DNA of 64,000 nt from Mesotoga sp. Brook.08.105.5.1 (GTDB lineage: Bacteria > Thermotogota > Thermotogae > Petrotogales > Kosmotogaceae): NCBI RefSeq assembly GCF_002752635.1, contig NZ_AYTW01000001.1:56830-120829 (forward strand), in the 5' to 3' direction. The notes below the pieces were generated by a model. That model ran no database searches. It saw only the letters and a list, made by a program, of their open reading frames with translations, and was not told the DNA's origin. The position numbers and the translations under genes were made by a program. How positions within the stretch are numbered: the stretch's first letter is position 1; every line of letters starts with the position of its first letter. This document shows, in pieces, positions 35,593 through 43,764 of this stretch.

Positions 35593-37031
35593 TCGCGCTC
35601 GTCTTTCTGCCCGTCCTGGGAGGAATTGTCTGTCTGGTGCTGAAAGACAGGAAGTCGGTCAGTCCGATTGTAGCGATTGTGACTACTTTTGCAAGTGGAA
35701 GCGTTCTTCCTTTCGTTATCTTTGAAGATGCTTCGATTATTCTTGGAAAGTGGGGTTCGCTTGGAATCGGTATGGCTGTCGATGAATTCGCAATTCCCTT
35801 TCTTTTGTCTACATTCATCGTGATGCTTGCGGTGATCCTGAATTCTATCAAGAGAGGCTATGACGGCTTCTTCTACGCCTTGATCCTCATACTTTATGGA
35901 ACTCTGAATTCGATATTCCTTTCGAGGGACCTTTTCAGCATCTTCGTAACCATAGAACTCGCGTCGATTATTTCCTTCATTCTGATTTCCTACGAGAAAA
36001 AGCCCCGTCAGGCCTGGGCCAGCCTTAAGTATCTGCTCCTCTCTTCCCTAGGGCTGAACTTCTATCTACTGGGAATCGGGATTGTCTATATGGAGACGGG
36101 TTCATTTGCGATGGATAGTCTGGAACAGGTTTCAACTATCGCAACCGTTCTGATCTTCGGAGGACTGGCCGTGAAGTCCGGCCTTTTCTTTTTCTCCATG
36201 TGGCTTCCAGACGCTCATTCCAATGCGCCCATAGAAGTCTCTCCAATACTATCCGGCCTCATTGTCAAGCTTGACGTGTACCTGTCTATAAGGTTCATCA
36301 CGTATTCCTCTTTCGGCTGGATGAGAGATACCTATATGATAATCGGCATCGTTAGCGCAATTGTCGGCGTTATCTTCGCCGTCAATTCAAAGAACGCCAA
36401 AAGGGTCCTCGCATACCATACTATATCTCAAGTTGGCTTCATGCTCGTAAACTGTGACAAGTCCTCTGCCTGGCACGGCTTTAGCCATGCAATATTCAAA
36501 ACGCTACTCTTTCTGGTCGTCGGGAATATATCGGCTAGACTTGGTACAAAGGAGTATTCAAAGTGGTCGGGGAAGATCACAAAAGTCGAGTATGCCTTTC
36601 TTTTGATCGGTTCGCTTGCTATAGCGGGATTTCCTATGACATCCGGGTGTGTAACTAAAGAGATCATCATACACGGCGCTTGTTGTCCCTCATTGAAGAT
36701 CCTGCTTCTTATTGCTTCCGCTGGAACGGCAATGAGCTTCTCGAAGTTTATCTTTCTCAAACCCGGTAAATCTTCCTCCTGGCCGGCCGCGAATACCGTT
36801 GCTGCTTACTCCATCTTGTCCGGAGTCATAATAATACACGGGATCATCGGTTTCGAAATATACATGTTCGAATCATTACTTACCGTTATCGCGGGAATGG
36901 CGGGGTATCTTCTGCTGCGCAAGTTCCTTAGACCTCTGCCGGTTTACTTCGAGAGAATCGATTCGGCACTTTCTTCTTATCTCATACTCTTTCTTATTTC
37001 GATCGTGCTGGCAATAATCCTCTCCTCTTGA
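35589..37031 (+). CDS. mrpD: Mrp/Mbh antiporter subunit D (MrpD/MbhH, NuoN-like)
   Basis: 480 residues, about fourteen membrane segments of the proton-conducting NuoL/M/N fold. Key charged positions are visible: Glu in FSIFVTIELASIISF, Lys in GGLAVKSGLFFFSMWLPDAHSNAPIEVSPILSGLIVK (the broken helix 7-8 region) and the His region LAYHTISQVGFML. It is the only large antiporter-like subunit here: no MrpA N-terminal part, hydrogenase or dehydrogenase gene is linked. It starts 4 bases inside mrpC and ends the operon. Confidence 0.93.
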   Translation: MIALVFLPVLGGIVCLVLKDRKSVSPIVAIVTTFASGSVLPFVIFEDASIILGKWGSLGIGMAVDEFAIPFLLSTFIVMLAVILNSIKRGYDGFFYALILILYGTLNSIFLSRDLFSIFVTIELASIISFILISYEKKPRQAWASLKYLLLSSLGLNFYLLGIGIVYMETGSFAMDSLEQVSTIATVLIFGGLAVKSGLFFFSMWLPDAHSNAPIEVSPILSGLIVKLDVYLSIRFITYSSFGWMRDTYMIIGIVSAIVGVIFAVNSKNAKRVLAYHTISQVGFMLVNCDKSSAWHGFSHAIFKTLLFLVVGNISARLGTKEYSKWSGKITKVEYAFLLIGSLAIAGFPMTSGCVTKEIIIHGACCPSLKILLLIASAGTAMSFSKFIFLKPGKSSSWPAANTVAAYSILSGVIIIHGIIGFEIYMFESLLTVIAGMAGYLLLRKFLRPLPVYFERIDSALSSYLILFLISIVLAIILSS

Positions 37032-37056
37032 AAAGGAGTATCGATTCCGCTATAAT
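37028..37056 (+). promoter_or_regulatory. Promoter of tRNA-Trp
   Basis: TTGAAA at 37028-37033, a 17-base spacer and TATAAT at 37051-37056, ten bases before the tRNA. The -35 box overlaps the mrpD stop codon. Confidence 0.8.
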
Positions 37057-37065
37057 CGTCTTTGT

Positions 37066-37141
37066 AGGCGAGTAGCTCAATTGGCAGAGCGACGGTCTCC
37101 AAAATCGTAGGTCGGGGGTTCGAGGCCCTCCTCGCCTGCCA
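37066..37141 (+). tRNA. tRNA-Trp (anticodon CCA)
   Basis: 76 bases folding as a full cloverleaf: acceptor stem AGGCGAG/CTCGCCT, D-arm GCTC...GAGC, anticodon stem ACGGT/ATCGT with loop CTCCAAA (anticodon CCA at 37099-37101), and T-arm GGGGG-TTCGAGG-CCCTC. Discriminator G and encoded CCA end at 37139-37141. Confidence 0.96.
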
Positions 37142-37142
37142 G

Positions 37143-37176
37143 AAAAGAGAGGAATCATCCTCTCTTTTTCTTTTTA
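37143..37176 (+). terminator. Terminator after tRNA-Trp
   Basis: AAAAGAGAGG-AATCAT-CCTCTCTTTT stem-loop with a continuing T-tract directly behind the tRNA; its end touches the stop of the convergent GNAT gene. Confidence 0.85.
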
Positions 37177-37650
37177 TTTATCTCCGATCGCCTTGGCCAT
37201 ATTCATACTGGTTACTTCATATCCCATCTTCTTGTAAAGAGCAACCGCCACGGTGTTATGTGCGAAGACGTGAAGCGAAAGCTGTTCTACTCCGAGCTCC
37301 CTGGCATATTCTTCAAGCGCTTCGAGGCTCAGCTTTCCGTAACCTTTTCCTCTGAATTCTTTGTAGATCACGAAATCATAGATGAATCCCTTATTTTCCG
37401 TAGCGGAGAAAACATGCAGCCAGAGATAACCTATCTTCTTGCCTGTCTCCCTTTCTATAAGGCTCAGGAGTTCATGATTCTCTGTGTTAAGCCCGTTGGT
37501 AAGCAATGAATCGATTTCTCTTCTCGATTTCTCGAGCGCGTCCTTCTCTTCCCATCTTCCCGATTTGACATTCTCTATCGCATAGTTTCTTACCAATCCT
37601 TCGGTAAAGATCTCGAACTCATCGGGCTTCATCTTTTCCAGCCTTATCAT
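37174..37650 (-). CDS. GNAT family N-acetyltransferase
   Basis: 158 residues of the GNAT fold. The acetyl-CoA-binding motif A is FVIYKEFRGKGYGKLSLEALEEYARELG (the core R-G-K-G-Y-G), and the C-terminal motif is HVFAHNTVAVALYKKMGYEV. Such proteins acetylate amines on small molecules, peptides or antibiotics; the substrate is not indicated. Cytoplasmic. An SD AGGAGG lies upstream on the minus strand. It is followed by no further gene and its neighbour HPP is 15 bases upstream, so the two may form a unit. Confidence 0.9.
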   Translation of the reverse strand: MIRLEKMKPDEFEIFTEGLVRNYAIENVKSGRWEEKDALEKSRREIDSLLTNGLNTENHELLSLIERETGKKIGYLWLHVFSATENKGFIYDFVIYKEFRGKGYGKLSLEALEEYARELGVEQLSLHVFAHNTVAVALYKKMGYEVTSMNMAKAIGDK

Positions 37651-37665
37651 TCAGTTACCTCCTTC

Positions 37666-38169
37666 CTAGACAAGATCCAGCAAGTGTTTCTTCAAGAGTT
37701 CTTTTACTGAAAAGACGATGATTATCCCAAGAATGGTTATAGTTGCAGTTCTAACACTGAAACCGTCAAGAGTCAACCCCAATGCAAGTCCGGCAGCCGG
37801 TGGATGCTCTGAATCGGTTATCACCATGGCAAACATAGTTAGACCTATCGCCAAAGATCCCATGAAGGCGAATGAGATGTTATCAGACCACTGAATATTA
37901 GTATGTTTAGTCAGCAGATCCAAAACATGAACTCCAAAAGCTACCAGCAGACCGATTGCGTTGCCTCCCAGAACGTACCTTGCGCTGGATGCCCTAAGAT
38001 TTGGCATCGCAAAGACAATGAATGTCGATGCCCCAAACGAAGCAACAACAACTGCTTCAGAGAGCGCATCAATAAAGAGCAGAATCACGAAGACCGAAAT
38101 GATCGTGAGCAAAGTCTGGAAAACGTACTTGAGCGGATATTGTCGGAACTTGGAATCTAGTGTTATCAT
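37666..38169 (-). CDS. HPP family membrane protein
   Basis: 167 residues with four to five hydrophobic segments and the eponymous motif DSEHPPAAGLALGL; also GASTFIVFAMPNLRASSARYVLGG. HPP proteins are small integral inner-membrane proteins, in cyanobacteria shown to act in nitrite transport; here the ligand is unknown. The ATG at 38169 sits 5 bases behind AGGAGG, so the longer ATG at 38202 is not used. Confidence 0.85.
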   Translation of the reverse strand: MITLDSKFRQYPLKYVFQTLLTIISVFVILLFIDALSEAVVVASFGASTFIVFAMPNLRASSARYVLGGNAIGLLVAFGVHVLDLLTKHTNIQWSDNISFAFMGSLAIGLTMFAMVITDSEHPPAAGLALGLTLDGFSVRTATITILGIIIVFSVKELLKKHLLDLV

Positions 38170-38238
38170 CTTACCTCCTGATTCGCCAAGAAATAACTGC
38201 ATCTCTCAAGAGAAAGATTTAGGTACCATCAACTGATA

Positions 38239-38268
38239 GAATCTTCCTATGAAGAGATAGGAATATTC
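38239..38268. promoter_or_regulatory. Inverted repeat between HPP and acylphosphatase genes
   Basis: GAATCTTCCTAT and ATAGGAATATTC form a 12-bp inverted repeat with one mismatch around GAAGAG. It lies in the divergent promoter region, so it could be an operator or a 5' leader hairpin. Confidence 0.4.
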
Positions 38269-38295
38269 TAAACCATAGGGAGGTCAAGTCGTAGT

Positions 38296-38577
38296 GTGAG
38301 AACGGTTGAAGTTACTCTCGAAGGGAGAGTTCAGAGAGTTGGAATGAGAAACTTCGTGAGGCGGCTTGCAGAAAAACACAGAATCACCGGGTATGTAGAA
38401 AACCTGGAAGATGGGTCCGTAAGAATTGTCGCTAGAGGCAATGAGACTGAACTTGCATTGTTCTTGAGAAAAGTGAAAAAGGGATCTCTTCCCGTAAGGC
38501 TTTCTGGAGGAAAGATCACCAGAATAATCGAACAGCCCTCTCAAGAGCTGGAATTCAGGGGCTTCGAAAAGAGGTAA
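38296..38577 (+). CDS. acyP: Acylphosphatase
   Basis: 93 residues, the full acylphosphatase length. It hydrolyses carboxyl-phosphate bonds such as 1,3-bisphosphoglycerate or carbamoyl phosphate. The loop is EGRVQRVGMRNFVRRLA, where the canonical GRVQGVGFR has Gly; here Arg replaces it, but the phosphate-binding Arg (GMR) is kept. The catalytic Asn is in GYVENLEDGSVRIVARG. GTG start with GGGAGG upstream. A small cytoplasmic enzyme. Confidence 0.92.
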   Translation: MRTVEVTLEGRVQRVGMRNFVRRLAEKHRITGYVENLEDGSVRIVARGNETELALFLRKVKKGSLPVRLSGGKITRIIEQPSQELEFRGFEKR

Positions 38578-38596
38578 TTCCATATGGAGGGAAAAA

Positions 38597-39499
38597 ATGA
38601 TAATTGCCGTAATAATTTTAGTTGCTGTTGCATTTCTGGCCATTGTGGGATTTGTTCTCTCAAATAGGGTCATAAAACCCAGACAGATCCCTTACGAAGA
38701 GACCTACCGCATCGAAGTCGAGAATGGCAGAATGGATCCAGATTGGTTCGAAGAGGTCGAAAAGGAAGAGATTTGGGTTGATTCTCCTTATGGATACAAA
38801 CTCCACGGGTTTCTGATTCCTAACGACAATTCCGAAAGAACCGTAATTATCTGTCACGGCATCACTTATTCACTTTTCGGTTCCATAAAGTATGCAAAGG
38901 TTTTTCACAAGCTGGGCTACAACATCATCGTATATGACCACAGGAATCACGGAAAAAGCGGAGGTACGAATACGACTCTAGGCTTCTACGAGAAGCATGA
39001 TCTTGCCGCTGTAAAGAAATGGGTTCTGGAAAGACTTGGGGCGAATACTCGAATCGGCCTACACGGAGAATCGATGGGTGCTGCAATAGCTCTTCAATAC
39101 CTTTCTCTTGATAACGAGATCGATTTCTGCGTCGCCGACTGCGGTTTTTCTGACCTCGAAGAATTGCTGTCGGTAAGGTTGCGTGAGGACTTTCACCTTC
39201 CCTCGATTCCATTCATTTGGCTGGCTCGATTCTTTGCAAAACTCCTGACTGGCGCGAATCTAAAAGAAGTAAGCCCAATAAAATCCGTAAGAGAGTCGTC
39301 AGTTCCAGTGATGTTCGCGCACGGAGCTGAAGACCATTACGTTCCAACCTATATGAGCGAAAAGATGTACAGAGAAAACAATTCGAAAAACCATCTTCTA
39401 GTAGTTCCCGGAGCTGCTCATGCAGCGTCTCTCCCAACCGATCCGATCACATATGAAAAAGAAGTTGAAAGCTTCCTTCGCAAGCATAAGCTCCTATGA
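38597..39499 (+). CDS. Membrane-anchored alpha/beta hydrolase
   Basis: 300 residues. An N-terminal hydrophobic helix (IIAVIILVAVAFLAIVGFVLS) anchors the protein. The catalytic domain has VIICHGITYS (oxyanion), nucleophile elbow GLHGESMGAA, Asp in MFAHGAEDHYVP, and His in VPGAAHAAS. It belongs to the BAAT/YqkD-like peptidase S9-like hydrolases (annotated as 'alpha/beta hydrolase'). The substrate is unknown. It starts 19 bases after the acylphosphatase gene. Confidence 0.88.
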   Translation: MIIAVIILVAVAFLAIVGFVLSNRVIKPRQIPYEETYRIEVENGRMDPDWFEEVEKEEIWVDSPYGYKLHGFLIPNDNSERTVIICHGITYSLFGSIKYAKVFHKLGYNIIVYDHRNHGKSGGTNTTLGFYEKHDLAAVKKWVLERLGANTRIGLHGESMGAAIALQYLSLDNEIDFCVADCGFSDLEELLSVRLREDFHLPSIPFIWLARFFAKLLTGANLKEVSPIKSVRESSVPVMFAHGAEDHYVPTYMSEKMYRENNSKNHLLVVPGAAHAASLPTDPITYEKEVESFLRKHKLL

Positions 39500-39923
39500 A
39501 AGATTACACTCTCCTTATCATTTATCATATTAAATAAAATATCCAACAAATCGCACTTCAGACTTGAGAATCTAATCTCCTTACCGTACTTTTTCGTATT
39601 TATGTGCCTATGTTTGTCATATTAGCAGTCAAAGGGCCTTATAACTTTGAAATTAGCTGCACTTTATGGATAATCACTTCTCATACTTCTTAATCATTGA
39701 ATACCTTAACTTGGCACTCTTAGAATTATTATGTTGGACTTTGTAATACTTTGATATATGTTCTAATTATTGCAAAATACTGTTGTGTATTACTATGTGT
39801 TTTTATAATAATTGCCATTGAGATGATAATAGTGCACCAAAAAAAATTATTCTACACTATACGTACTAATTAGACGTTCTGTGCAATGTCACAGAACTAA
39901 ATTAAAAAGGGGGCGAAAGAAAT
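39500..39923. other. AT-rich intergenic island, no gene seen
   Basis: About 420 bases with clearly higher AT content than its surroundings (runs such as ATTATTGCAAAATACTG, AAAAAAAATTATTC). No supported frame, tRNA or repeat copy. It contains the inverted repeat at 39876-39897 and presumably the promoter of the following, now broken, binding-protein gene. Confidence 0.5.
39876..39897. promoter_or_regulatory. 8-bp perfect inverted repeat before binding-protein pseudogene
   Basis: GTTCTGTG-CAATGT-CACAGAAC, 27 bases before the putative TTG start at 39924. It is a candidate operator or leader hairpin left from the functional gene. Confidence 0.45.
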
Positions 39924-40568
39924 TGCGTAAGAGACTTACCTTGTTTCTTCTCGTAACTGCACTAGTTTTTGGTGGCAGTATTTTCCTACTGAGAAGGGAC
40001 CAATATCTGATATCATCTACTTCAACGTTAAGATGTCTCAAGAACTAGGTCTGAGGGCAGTCGCCGAAGGACTAACGGATATTTTCATGGAAGGAGTTCC
40101 CGGCCCAACCCTGATGGGAATGGATCAGGCAACTCGAGAAAAATGGATATCTACTCCGTTCCGTCGCTGACTTATACTCTTTTCGTCAATCCATACCCGA
40201 ACGAAGCTCCTTATGTGGGAGAGGTTAATGGAAAAGACTTCTTCAACGTAATGGCTATCAACGAGTTCAGGTATGCTCTCAATGATCTGATCAACAGGTA
40301 GTATATCGTTGACGAGATCCTCGGAGGAGCCGGCGGACCGATGCTCTCTATCGCAACTCCAGGTCAGCCCGGTACCTACAGATACGGTCTGGTAGCGAAC
40401 AAACTCGGCCTTAGCTTTGAAGGTAACGAGACGAGAGCTATCGAGGCCATGAAAAAAGCTCTTGAAGAAGCCTCCAAGATTCCTGAGAATCAGGGGAGGC
40501 TCGTTGAAAGAGCCGGCAAATGGTGCTTCGACAACGAACCCGTCACCGTAAGGTTCGTTACGCTATGA
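39924..40568 (+). pseudogene. Family 5 peptide/oligosaccharide-binding protein, truncated and frameshifted
   Basis: TTG 39924 behind AGGGGGCG starts a signal peptide (KRLTLFLLVTALVFGGS), then pieces of an OppA/DppA-like binding protein in changing frames: SDIIYFNVKMSQELGLRAVAEG, IYSVPSLTYTLFVNPYPNEAPYV, FFNVMAINEFRYALNDLINR-stop-YIVDEILGGAGGPM (TAG at about 40301, where Lys is expected), and LVANKLGLSFEGNETRAIEAMKKALEEAS. It ends after PVTVRFVTL, roughly the first third to half of the family length, and repeat copy 3 follows. A permease or ATPase partner is absent. Confidence 0.75.
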
Positions 40569-40619
40569 ACCCTGCACTCTCGCAGTGAAGCTCTCGACAA
40601 TGCTCTTTCTCGATTGATC

Positions 40620-40985
40620 CTTTCGGTGGACGGGTTCATGATCTGGGACGATGGACCAAGGATGTCTCCTCAAAGCTGATCGCTGCTAAAAACAACGTTG
40701 AACCCAGCAAAAGCTTCCCAGACGAAGTGGGCATTGCGTCCCTGAACAATCTTCGCCGGCATTCCGATTCGGAGGACGATGGACCGTTGACGGTCAACGT
40801 TGTGCTCAGCAGCGTTCAGCGAAAAGCGTCTCTTTCCCCGCGAAGCGGGCACTGCGACCTAGCGTGATCTTCGCTAGCCTTGCGTCTGATGTTTTATTCC
40901 AGCATCACTTTCTGGGGCAGCCAACCTTGCGCCCCGCCGAAGGCGGCAATACATCTTGTGTCAGCGATAACCGGCTCTTGCCATT
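40620..40985 (-). repeat. Dispersed repeat family, copy 3
   Basis: Starts with GGACGGGTTCATGATCTGGG, continues with GCTGATCGCTGCTAAAAAC, AACGTTGAACCCAGCAAAAG, GACGGTCAACGTTGTGCTC, GCGTTCAGCGAAAAGCG, the palindrome CCCCGCGAAGCGGG, and the reverse of the core block (CTTGCGTCTGATGTTTTATT at about 40892), ending with GCCCCGCCGAAGGCGGC. The order matches copy 4. It directly follows the truncated binding-protein pseudogene. The bases 40569-40619 and 40986-41012 show nothing. Confidence 0.75.
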
Positions 40986-41012
40986 CGTCTTATCGACTTC
41001 CAGGAAGATTTC

Positions 41013-41753
41013 TCAACTATGAAGTGAAGGTATAAAATCTTTCTCTTCAGTGATGACTCTGTTTATTTCGCCAACTTCAGCCATCTTGAAGGGAGCAATA
41101 ACATCGAATTTGCTCCTGTCTATTAGAAGTATTCTCTCACTCGAGTTGAGAAGCATTTTTCTCTTTATACTAGCAGAAAACGGACTGAGTTCGAAGGTAC
41201 CTATCTTGCTTCTGAACGAGGCTGCCGAAAAGAAGAACTTGTTTGCATATATGGAGCTCACGAGACTTTCGGCTCTAGGTCCGATGAGCGAATCAAATCC
41301 ATACTGTAGGCTTCCGCCGCTCGATTCAACTGAAAACCCCTGTATTTTCGATAGGGCAAGCAGGATGTTGATTCCATTCGTGATTATGTGCAGTTTATTG
41401 AAAGCCCTGGATAGCTTCAAAGCAAAAACGTAGCATGTGGTGCTTTCATCTATGAAGAGGACATCGTTTTCTTCAACATACTCTATAGCTTTTGAGGCTA
41501 TTATCTCCTTTGACTCTCTCTCTACTCTGAGTCTTCTCAAGAAGAAGCTGTTGGGATCTGTTTCTTGATTCACCGCTCTTACGACTCCGTATCCGTTGAT
41601 AAGGAGGCCGGATTTCTGCAGATCTCTCAAGTCTCTTCTCAGCGTGACGAGAGAAACATCCATTAGGGATGCAAGTTCTTGAGTATTGATCGATTCTCTT
41701 TCGGAAAGAACGCTGAGAATGTTTTGTCTTCTGTCTTCTTTCTTCAAAGCCAT
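41013..41753 (-). CDS. DeoR-family transcriptional regulator
   Basis: 246 residues. The N-terminal winged helix is RRQNILSVLSERESINTQELASLMDVSLVTLRRDLRDLQKSGLLI; the C-terminal sugar-phosphate domain contains DVLFIDESTTCYVFALKL, IITNGINILLAL, and KFDVIAPFKMAEVGEINRVITEE. It lies 24 bases behind the second permease gene of the ribose-type ABC operon and is likely its repressor, responding to a phosphorylated sugar that the adjacent FGGY kinase could make (inference). Confidence 0.92.
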   Translation of the reverse strand: MALKKEDRRQNILSVLSERESINTQELASLMDVSLVTLRRDLRDLQKSGLLINGYGVVRAVNQETDPNSFFLRRLRVERESKEIIASKAIEYVEENDVLFIDESTTCYVFALKLSRAFNKLHIITNGINILLALSKIQGFSVESSGGSLQYGFDSLIGPRAESLVSSIYANKFFFSAASFRSKIGTFELSPFSASIKRKMLLNSSERILLIDRSKFDVIAPFKMAEVGEINRVITEEKDFIPSLHS

Positions 41754-41777
41754 TTGCTCAACTCCAGCATATCTGTT

Positions 41778-42770
41778 TTATCTGACTCTCCTCCTGGCTA
41801 ATCTTAGAGCCTCTACACCAAGGAGGAGTGCACCCCAAAGCGCCAGCGTGAGAAACTGACTTATCCCAAGAAGGTTCAGGCCGCTTGAGATCACTTGCAA
41901 CAAGACCAACCCAAGGAAAACACCGGACACCTTTCCAAATCCACCATTTGGATTGATTCCACCCAGAACTGAAACTAACACGGTAACTAGAAGATATGAA
42001 GAACCATAACCGGCTTTTGCGGAATTGAATCTGGCTATCATTATCAGTGATGCGATACCTGCAAGAAGACCAGATATCATGTATACGAGAATAATCACTT
42101 TGTTCGTATTTATCCCAGAGAAACCGGTCGCCTTGATGTTCGAACCAATCATGTAAGTGGATAGACCCAGACGAGTCTTGTTAAGCAAAATCGCCACTGC
42201 TATCGCGACCGCTATCAGAATGAACATAGGAACGGGGACTCCCAGAAATGTACCGTTGCCGATTACCAGAAGACTCCTGGGGAGGCCCGAAATCACGTAC
42301 CCCCTTGTTATTACGAGGCTTATTCCTTCTAGAAGCGTCATCGTACCAAGTGTCGCAAGAATCGGAGAGATCCCTATATATGCTATTATCACTCCGTTCG
42401 CAAGACCCACTATCAGCGAAATGGACATTCCTGCGAGAATCGCCAGAAACACTATCCAGCCCAATTCACTCCCTCCCATGTTGGGAGTCACATTTCTTGT
42501 CAGAATCATTGCCATGATTATTCCCGAGAGATTCGCCGAGCTTATTATGGAGAGGTTTATCCCACCCGTAAGCATAGTTATCATCATCGCGAAGGCAAGC
42601 ACTCCCAGTTCGGGAAGCTGGAAGGCCATAGACTGAAGATTGCTTGGTCTGAGGAACTTGCCGGGGAGAGCGAGTGAAAACAGCAAGACGAGAATCGCAA
42701 GTATTACTCCCAGGGAGAAAATCTCTGAGTTCTTCGACAGTATTCCTCTCTTAGTGTCACTCTTCGACAT
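41778..42770 (-). CDS. Ribose/AI-2 type ABC permease (RbsC-like), second subunit
   Basis: 330 residues, eight to ten membrane segments. The CUT2 EAA-like region is not conserved in this family, but TRLGLSTYMIGSNIKATGFSGINTNKVIILVYMISGLLAGIAS and GYGSSYLLVTVLVSVLGGINPNGGFG are the typical permease blocks (RbsC/LsrC/D). It overlaps the other permease gene by 14 bases; two distinct permeases per system, as in Lsr and rhamnose transporters, suggest a heterodimeric channel. Confidence 0.92.
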   Translation of the reverse strand: MSKSDTKRGILSKNSEIFSLGVILAILVLLFSLALPGKFLRPSNLQSMAFQLPELGVLAFAMMITMLTGGINLSIISSANLSGIIMAMILTRNVTPNMGGSELGWIVFLAILAGMSISLIVGLANGVIIAYIGISPILATLGTMTLLEGISLVITRGYVISGLPRSLLVIGNGTFLGVPVPMFILIAVAIAVAILLNKTRLGLSTYMIGSNIKATGFSGINTNKVIILVYMISGLLAGIASLIMIARFNSAKAGYGSSYLLVTVLVSVLGGINPNGGFGKVSGVFLGLVLLQVISSGLNLLGISQFLTLALWGALLLGVEALRLARRRVR

Positions 42771-43764
42771 TGATTATCGCCCCTTTTCTCTCGCGCAGTT
42801 TCCTCTGGTATGCTGTTATTCCTACGCTAATGACAATTATGGCCCCAACGAAGACCTTGTGCCAATAAGAAGAGATTCCCAACAGCGTCAACCCGTTCTG
42901 AACAATTACTATTAGACCAAATCCCAGAATCGTTCCGAGGATGCTCCCAGTACCTCCGGCCAAACTCGCACCTCCGAGCACCACCGCAGCCAGGACTTCG
43001 AGCTCTCTTCCCATAAGAGCATTGGGAGCTACAGTGAGCATCATATTCGCCTGGACCGTAGAAGCTATGCCTGCTAGAAAGCCCATGTAACAATAGACGA
43101 AAAGCTGCGTCTTGAGAACGCTTATGCCCACACGTCTTGCGGCTTCTTGATTTCCGCCCACGGCGTATATGTTTCTTCCCAGAGCCGTGTGCTTAAGTAT
43201 CAGCCACGTAAGAATGAAGGAAATAACAAGAACTAGAATCGGTATAGTAATTCCCGGGTTGTCTCCGAATCTGACGAGATTCCTCTCCATGAACCACATT
43301 GGGAAGCCGTAAATCCAGGTACCGCCGCTTATAAATATCAGAAGGCCGTAGAACAGGTTCATGGTTGCGATCGTCACTATTATTGGCGGAGTTTTGAGGA
43401 AATAAATCAGTAAAGCGTTGATAAAACCCAGAGCAATTCCTACAACCCCTCCTATAGCAAAGGCCAGGAACATATTTCCGCCCCAATGTATAACGATAGT
43501 AGCCATTACATACTGCGCAACAGTAGCGATGGCAGTGAAAGAAATGTCAATCCCTCCAGAGATTAGGACAACGAGCACACCCGCAGCCATAATTGCAAGG
43601 AAAGAATTGCTTTCCACCATGCCGTAAATATTGGTGAAGGTCAGGAAGCTTGGCTTCATAATAGTGAAAAACAGAGACACTACGACTATCACAAGCAAGA
43701 GGTAGAATTCGCTCTTGCCGAATGCCTTTCTCAATACTGAATTACTGTCCGTTGATCTTCTCAT
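42757..43764 (-). CDS. Ribose/AI-2 type ABC permease (RbsC-like), first subunit
   Basis: 335 residues with the same CUT2 permease blocks as its partner: VLISGGIDISFTAIATVAQY, TALGRNIYAVGGNQEAARRVGISVLKTQLFVYCYMGFLAGIAS and LEVLAAVVLGGASLAGGTGSILGTILG. It overlaps the ATPase gene by 23 bases, showing tight coupling. Its ends are complete. Confidence 0.92.
   Translation of the reverse strand: MRRSTDSNSVLRKAFGKSEFYLLLVIVVVSLFFTIMKPSFLTFTNIYGMVESNSFLAIMAAGVLVVLISGGIDISFTAIATVAQYVMATIVIHWGGNMFLAFAIGGVVGIALGFINALLIYFLKTPPIIVTIATMNLFYGLLIFISGGTWIYGFPMWFMERNLVRFGDNPGITIPILVLVISFILTWLILKHTALGRNIYAVGGNQEAARRVGISVLKTQLFVYCYMGFLAGIASTVQANMMLTVAPNALMGRELEVLAAVVLGGASLAGGTGSILGTILGFGLIVIVQNGLTLLGISSYWHKVFVGAIIVISVGITAYQRKLRERKGAIINVEE

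Noticed and set aside
40620..40985. CRISPR array
   Set aside because: The palindromic blocks are irregular in order, length and spacing; there is no repeat-spacer periodicity and no cas gene.
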